In this document: positions 61,109-64,000 of the stretch, in pieces
How the letters are laid out: every line of letters starts with the position of its first letter
How positions within the stretch are numbered: the stretch's first letter is position 1
Assembly (NCBI GenBank): GCA_037501455.1
Contig: CM074855.1
Location: 36,489,001-36,553,000 of the forward strand
Reading direction: 5' to 3'
DNA length: 64,000 nucleotides
Origin: Lantana camara
Lineage: Eukaryota > Streptophyta > Magnoliopsida > Lamiales > Verbenaceae
Position numbers and translations under genes: made by a program
Notes under the pieces: model-generated
Database searches by the model: none
Seen by the model: only the letters and a program-made list of their open reading frames with translations
Told to the model about the DNA's origin: nothing

Positions 61109-61547
61109 TATCGATAGGTCGATTTTCGAGTTTTTATGTGCTTAGGTAGTTTTTAACAAGTGCTAATTGTGTATTCATGTGGGGCTCAATTTCGAACTCG
61201 ACCCGTGTGGAATGTCTTAACGTGCTTGTTTATTATCCTGTCCTAGGGCCGGTTTATTGCTAGTCTCGTTCTCATCGGGTCGAGACGCGACCTCGTTGGA
61301 CTTGGAGACTAGGTATTTTTGATGCGAGAAGATAATCTAAAAAATCACTGAGCAAATAACGAGTTGACAGGTTGGGGGGGGGGGGTCTTACTCCCTCCCG
61401 GTAGCATGATCGTAGATCGAATGCTCAATAAATAAAACGTAATAAATGTGGGTCGATTCTCATTGAATGGATCGAATTCTACCAGAATACCGGTTCGAGA
61501 ACAGGCTTTGATGGAGCTCCGGTTCGACTACATATACAAAATGGGTT

Positions 61548-62257
61548 TTAAGCATAAAACTTTTTCAGATTGTGAGCGTTCCACGGCCTTGGTAGGGCCA
61601 CTCCGGCCATGTCTTCGAGCTTGTACGTCTTGTTCTTGCCTACTTTAATGACTCGGTAGGGACCTTCCCAGTTAGGTTCGAGCTTTCTTACGTGCTGTAG
61701 GACTTCAACCTTTTTTAACACTAGGTCCCCAATTTGGAACGATCGCGATCTGACTTGCTTGTTGTACGATCGGGCTGTGGATGCCTTGTACTGTTTAATC
61801 TTTTGGTAGGCGCATTCCCGCTTCTCCTCTATCAGATCTAGATCATCGGATCAATTCCGGTTATTCATATCGAGCTGATACTGAGTGACGCGAGCCATTT
61901 CATGTAGTAACTCCGAGGGAATCACAGCTTCCGACCCGTAGACTAGGGAATAGGCGGTTTGGCTTGTTTTGGTTCGCGGGTTGGTTCGATACGCCCAGAG
62001 GACCCCGTCGAGCTCTTCCTCCCATGAGCCCAGCTTGGCGTCGAGGCGGGTCTTCAGGTTTTGGACGATGATTCTGTTAGTAACTTCGGCTTGGCCATTT
62101 GTTTGAGGATAGCCAACGGTGGTGAATCTGAGGTCGATTCCAATGTCTCGACAATAGCTTTTAGTGTTCGCACTCCAAAACTGAGGGCCGTTGTCACAGA
62201 TGAGAACCCTCGGGACCCCAAACCGGCAGATTATACTCTTCCAAAGGAAATTTCTTA
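61548..62257 (-). pseudogene. Integrase C-terminal half of element F pol (Tat lineage)
   Basis: In sense the frame enters at LTR J and reads RNFLWKSIICRFGVPRV, then CDNGPQFWS (second catalytic Asp) and GYPQTNGQAEVTNRII (catalytic Glu), then LVYGSEAVIPSE, a Tat-lineage signature. A TGA follows QLDMNNRN at about 61851. The frame then continues through EKRECAYQKIKQYKAS and LEPNWEGPYRVIKVG to a natural-looking stop at 61548 after NAHNLKKFYA. The first part of integrase and everything upstream is missing, replaced by LTR J. The extension into the first residues of the long open frame (from 62303) is LTR sequence, not integrase. Confidence 0.87.
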
Positions 62258-64000
62258 TGCCTCGATATTTCGGCCGTACAGGTATGACATATGTGTTTAC
62301 CAATTTGCGCGAATTAATTGTTTATAAGTATTTTATACATTTAATTTTATAATTAATTGTAATTAACTTTTTAATTTTTATTAATCTATTTTATTATATT
62401 TCGTTATAATTAATTTATTTTATTTTATAATTATTTGAATTTGAATTTAATTGAATTCTTGAAATATATGCGCATGTGTGACATGTTTGTGTGCCTTTGC
62501 TATATGAGTTGAATTCGGATTTTCGTGGAAATTTAGTATGTTATAGATTTATGTGTTATGAACATGTTCATATGCTAATTTCATGTTTTCGATCTCGATT
62601 ATTGTGGTAACGAATTTATTTTGAGCTATGGAACCAAATCGGTGGCTAACGGGCAATTAGCTCACCTTTGGTTCCGTATGTGATATCTTGAGCTCGGGAA
62701 CTCGGAATCGAGTTCCGTCAACTTCGTTGGACTCATATCGATGATTTGGGTCTAATGAACATAGCCTCATATTTTTCTAAGCCTATTTGAACCCTCGAAA
62801 TTCAACCGAAAAATGAATCGGCCACAAAACTGCCACACTTTACTATTTTAATCATAACTCTCATACTTAACCAAATTATACATGGTTGGACTTTTTGGAA
62901 CCCTAACTCAACCCTCTATCAGCCCCTACCCACTCCCATTCGAACCATACCTGATACAAAGAGGAAAAACTCAGCCAAACTCCAGCTTTCAAGTCCCATT
63001 CTCGCCACTTTACAAACTTTGAAGATTTTGAGCTCAAATCTCTTCGAACCTTCAACAAATTCAAGAGGTGAGTTTAGGATTGTGATATACATTCATTTTT
63101 GGTCATTTTGATCCATGCATCCCTAATTTTGAGCTTATATTCATGGAGTTTGAAGGAGATGAATGAATAGTTAGGTTTTAAGCCATTTCTTGATCATGTT
63201 GAATTCCTTGATGATTTCGATTGTCTTAAAGCATGAAAGTGATCACTTTAACTTCCTTATTGCTTTTATGAACTTGTATTATTTGGTAGTTGTGTAATTA
63301 ATGTGATGCCATTAAAGACTTTGAAGAATTTTGAACATGAAACTTGAATTTCCAACTGATCTCCTTGAACCTTGCGGCTATGACGTTTTTGGGGCTGAAA
63401 TGCTATTGATTTGTGGTGTTTTCTTTGCTTTTATAACTTGTTTATGAAGTGTATATGTTCTCCTATGTGCTGTCCCTATTTTAGCCCTGTTTTTTCCTCG
63501 AGTTTCAACGGCAAATCGTAGCAGACAGTAGCGCAGATGAACGACCGTTCGCCGGTTTTGTGCAACAGAAACTGAACGACCGTTCCGTCGATGGCTTGAG
63601 TTTCTGTACCAATGAACGACTGTTAGCCAGCCAGTAAGAAGGAAGGGACTGAACGACCGTTCAGTCCCCTACAACCCAGATTGTGGTTCTGTGACGACGA
63701 ACCCCCGTTCACGGCAAAAGTGAACGCCCGTTCACTTCTTTGGGGCTGCTGTTGCGTTTTATTATTTCCTTTGTGTTTAATCTGATCTTTTGGGCTTTAA
63801 TTCTTGATGTTTGTAATTTAATTTCTTCAATTCTTGCTTTGGTGGAGTTGTGTATATGTATATACATTTATTAGTGCATGCATGAGTGGTGTACGTGTAT
63901 ATCTACATATATGTTTGGATGTATGTTTGTGGTTTTGAATTGTTTTATTGTTAATGCATGCATGCTATATATATATATATATATTTAGATATGATTATAT
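62258..64000 (+). mobile_element. LTR J, C-like Tekay-type LTR, cut by the window end
   Basis: It aligns with the start of the C LTR (CATATGTGTTTACCAATTTG at 62286; the block GGTTCCGTATGTGATATCTT at 62669). Its extreme start is altered: TGCCTCGATATTTCGG instead of a clean TGTAACGCC. A candidate 5' splice site AGAG|GTGAGTTTAGG lies near 63067, as in C. Its orientation is opposite to F. Confidence 0.8.
63538..63734. repeat. Six-palindrome array in LTR J
   Basis: Units are TGAACGACCGTTCA variants with centres at 63544.5, 63579.5, 63619.5, 63656.5, 63704.5 and 63727.5. Spacings are 35, 40, 37, 48 and 23. The last pair is tighter than in other families. Confidence 0.85.

Larger units (their letters stand above)
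44257..62257 (-). mobile_element. Element F: Tat-lineage gypsy element with antisense extra ORF, 5' part missing
   Basis: Minus-strand order is a broken integrase (62257-61548), then a region carrying an antisense ORF (60657 back to 45605), then a polypurine tract (45130-45145) and the 3' LTR (45129-44257). The rest of pol, gag and the 5' LTR are cut off at LTR J. Extra antisense ORFs between pol and the 3' LTR are known from Tat-lineage elements such as Retand. D and E are inserted in the antisense ORF, each with a 5-bp duplication, so F is the older element. Confidence 0.85.

Overview
This window is nuclear DNA of a flowering plant, most likely a eudicot. It is almost entirely nested transposable elements around one ordinary host gene. 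The evidence for a plant is initiator-Met-tRNA primer sites (TGGTATCAGAGC), Tekay/Del-type and Reina-type chromoviruses, a Tat-lineage gypsy element with an antisense extra ORF, Mutator-like and hAT-like DNA elements, and a plant-specific BASIC PENTACYSTEINE gene. I cannot name the species.

Layout, left to right. (1) 1-14474: element A, minus strand, with a non-coding interior and a 5' LTR split by Tekay element B. B (3691-14337) is an abnormal tandem: LTR - gag-pol - LTR - truncated second interior. (2) 14475-22570: element C, plus strand, with Tekay-like LTRs and a 3.1-kb interior without recognisable genes. A is inserted in its 5' LTR. (3) 22571-26723: unassigned DNA around solo LTR G (23270-26275, TSD GTAAG). 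(4) 26733-27843: non-autonomous Mutator-like element with about 200-bp TIRs and a 9-bp TSD. (5) 28050-30600: the host gene, a BPC/GAGA-binding transcription factor on the minus strand with a two-exon CDS and a 5'-UTR intron. (6) 31194-43627: a five-layer nest. A decayed MULE contains a hAT-like element (TSD AATATAAC), which contains a decayed Reina-like retroelement carrying a transporter-gene fragment and solo LTR H (TSD CATGA), which contains solo LTR A2 (TSD CAAAG). (7) 44257-62257: Tat-lineage element F, minus strand, with its 3' LTR, an antisense ORF driven from its own TATA box, and a broken integrase. Tekay element D (45629-55428, TSD GATGC) and solo LTR E (56586-59184, TSD TCGAC) sit inside the antisense ORF. 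(8) 62258-64000: start of LTR J, cut by the window edge.

No gene set here forms a host pathway. The retroelement genes make Gag, protease, reverse transcriptase, RNase H and integrase for their own replication. B is nearly intact, with one nonsense codon before its chromodomain. D and F are pseudogenes.

The most unusual signal is inside the LTRs. Five LTR types (B, C, D, E, J) carry an array of six short palindromes, arranged as three pairs. Within a pair the centres lie 31-35 bp apart in nearly every case, while gaps between pairs vary. A sixth LTR (G) shows at least two such pairs. The palindrome arms differ completely between families, but the core stays close to CGNCCG. In the same LTRs, conserved splice-site-like motifs predict a three-exon spliced leader, which would place the palindromes in the first intron.
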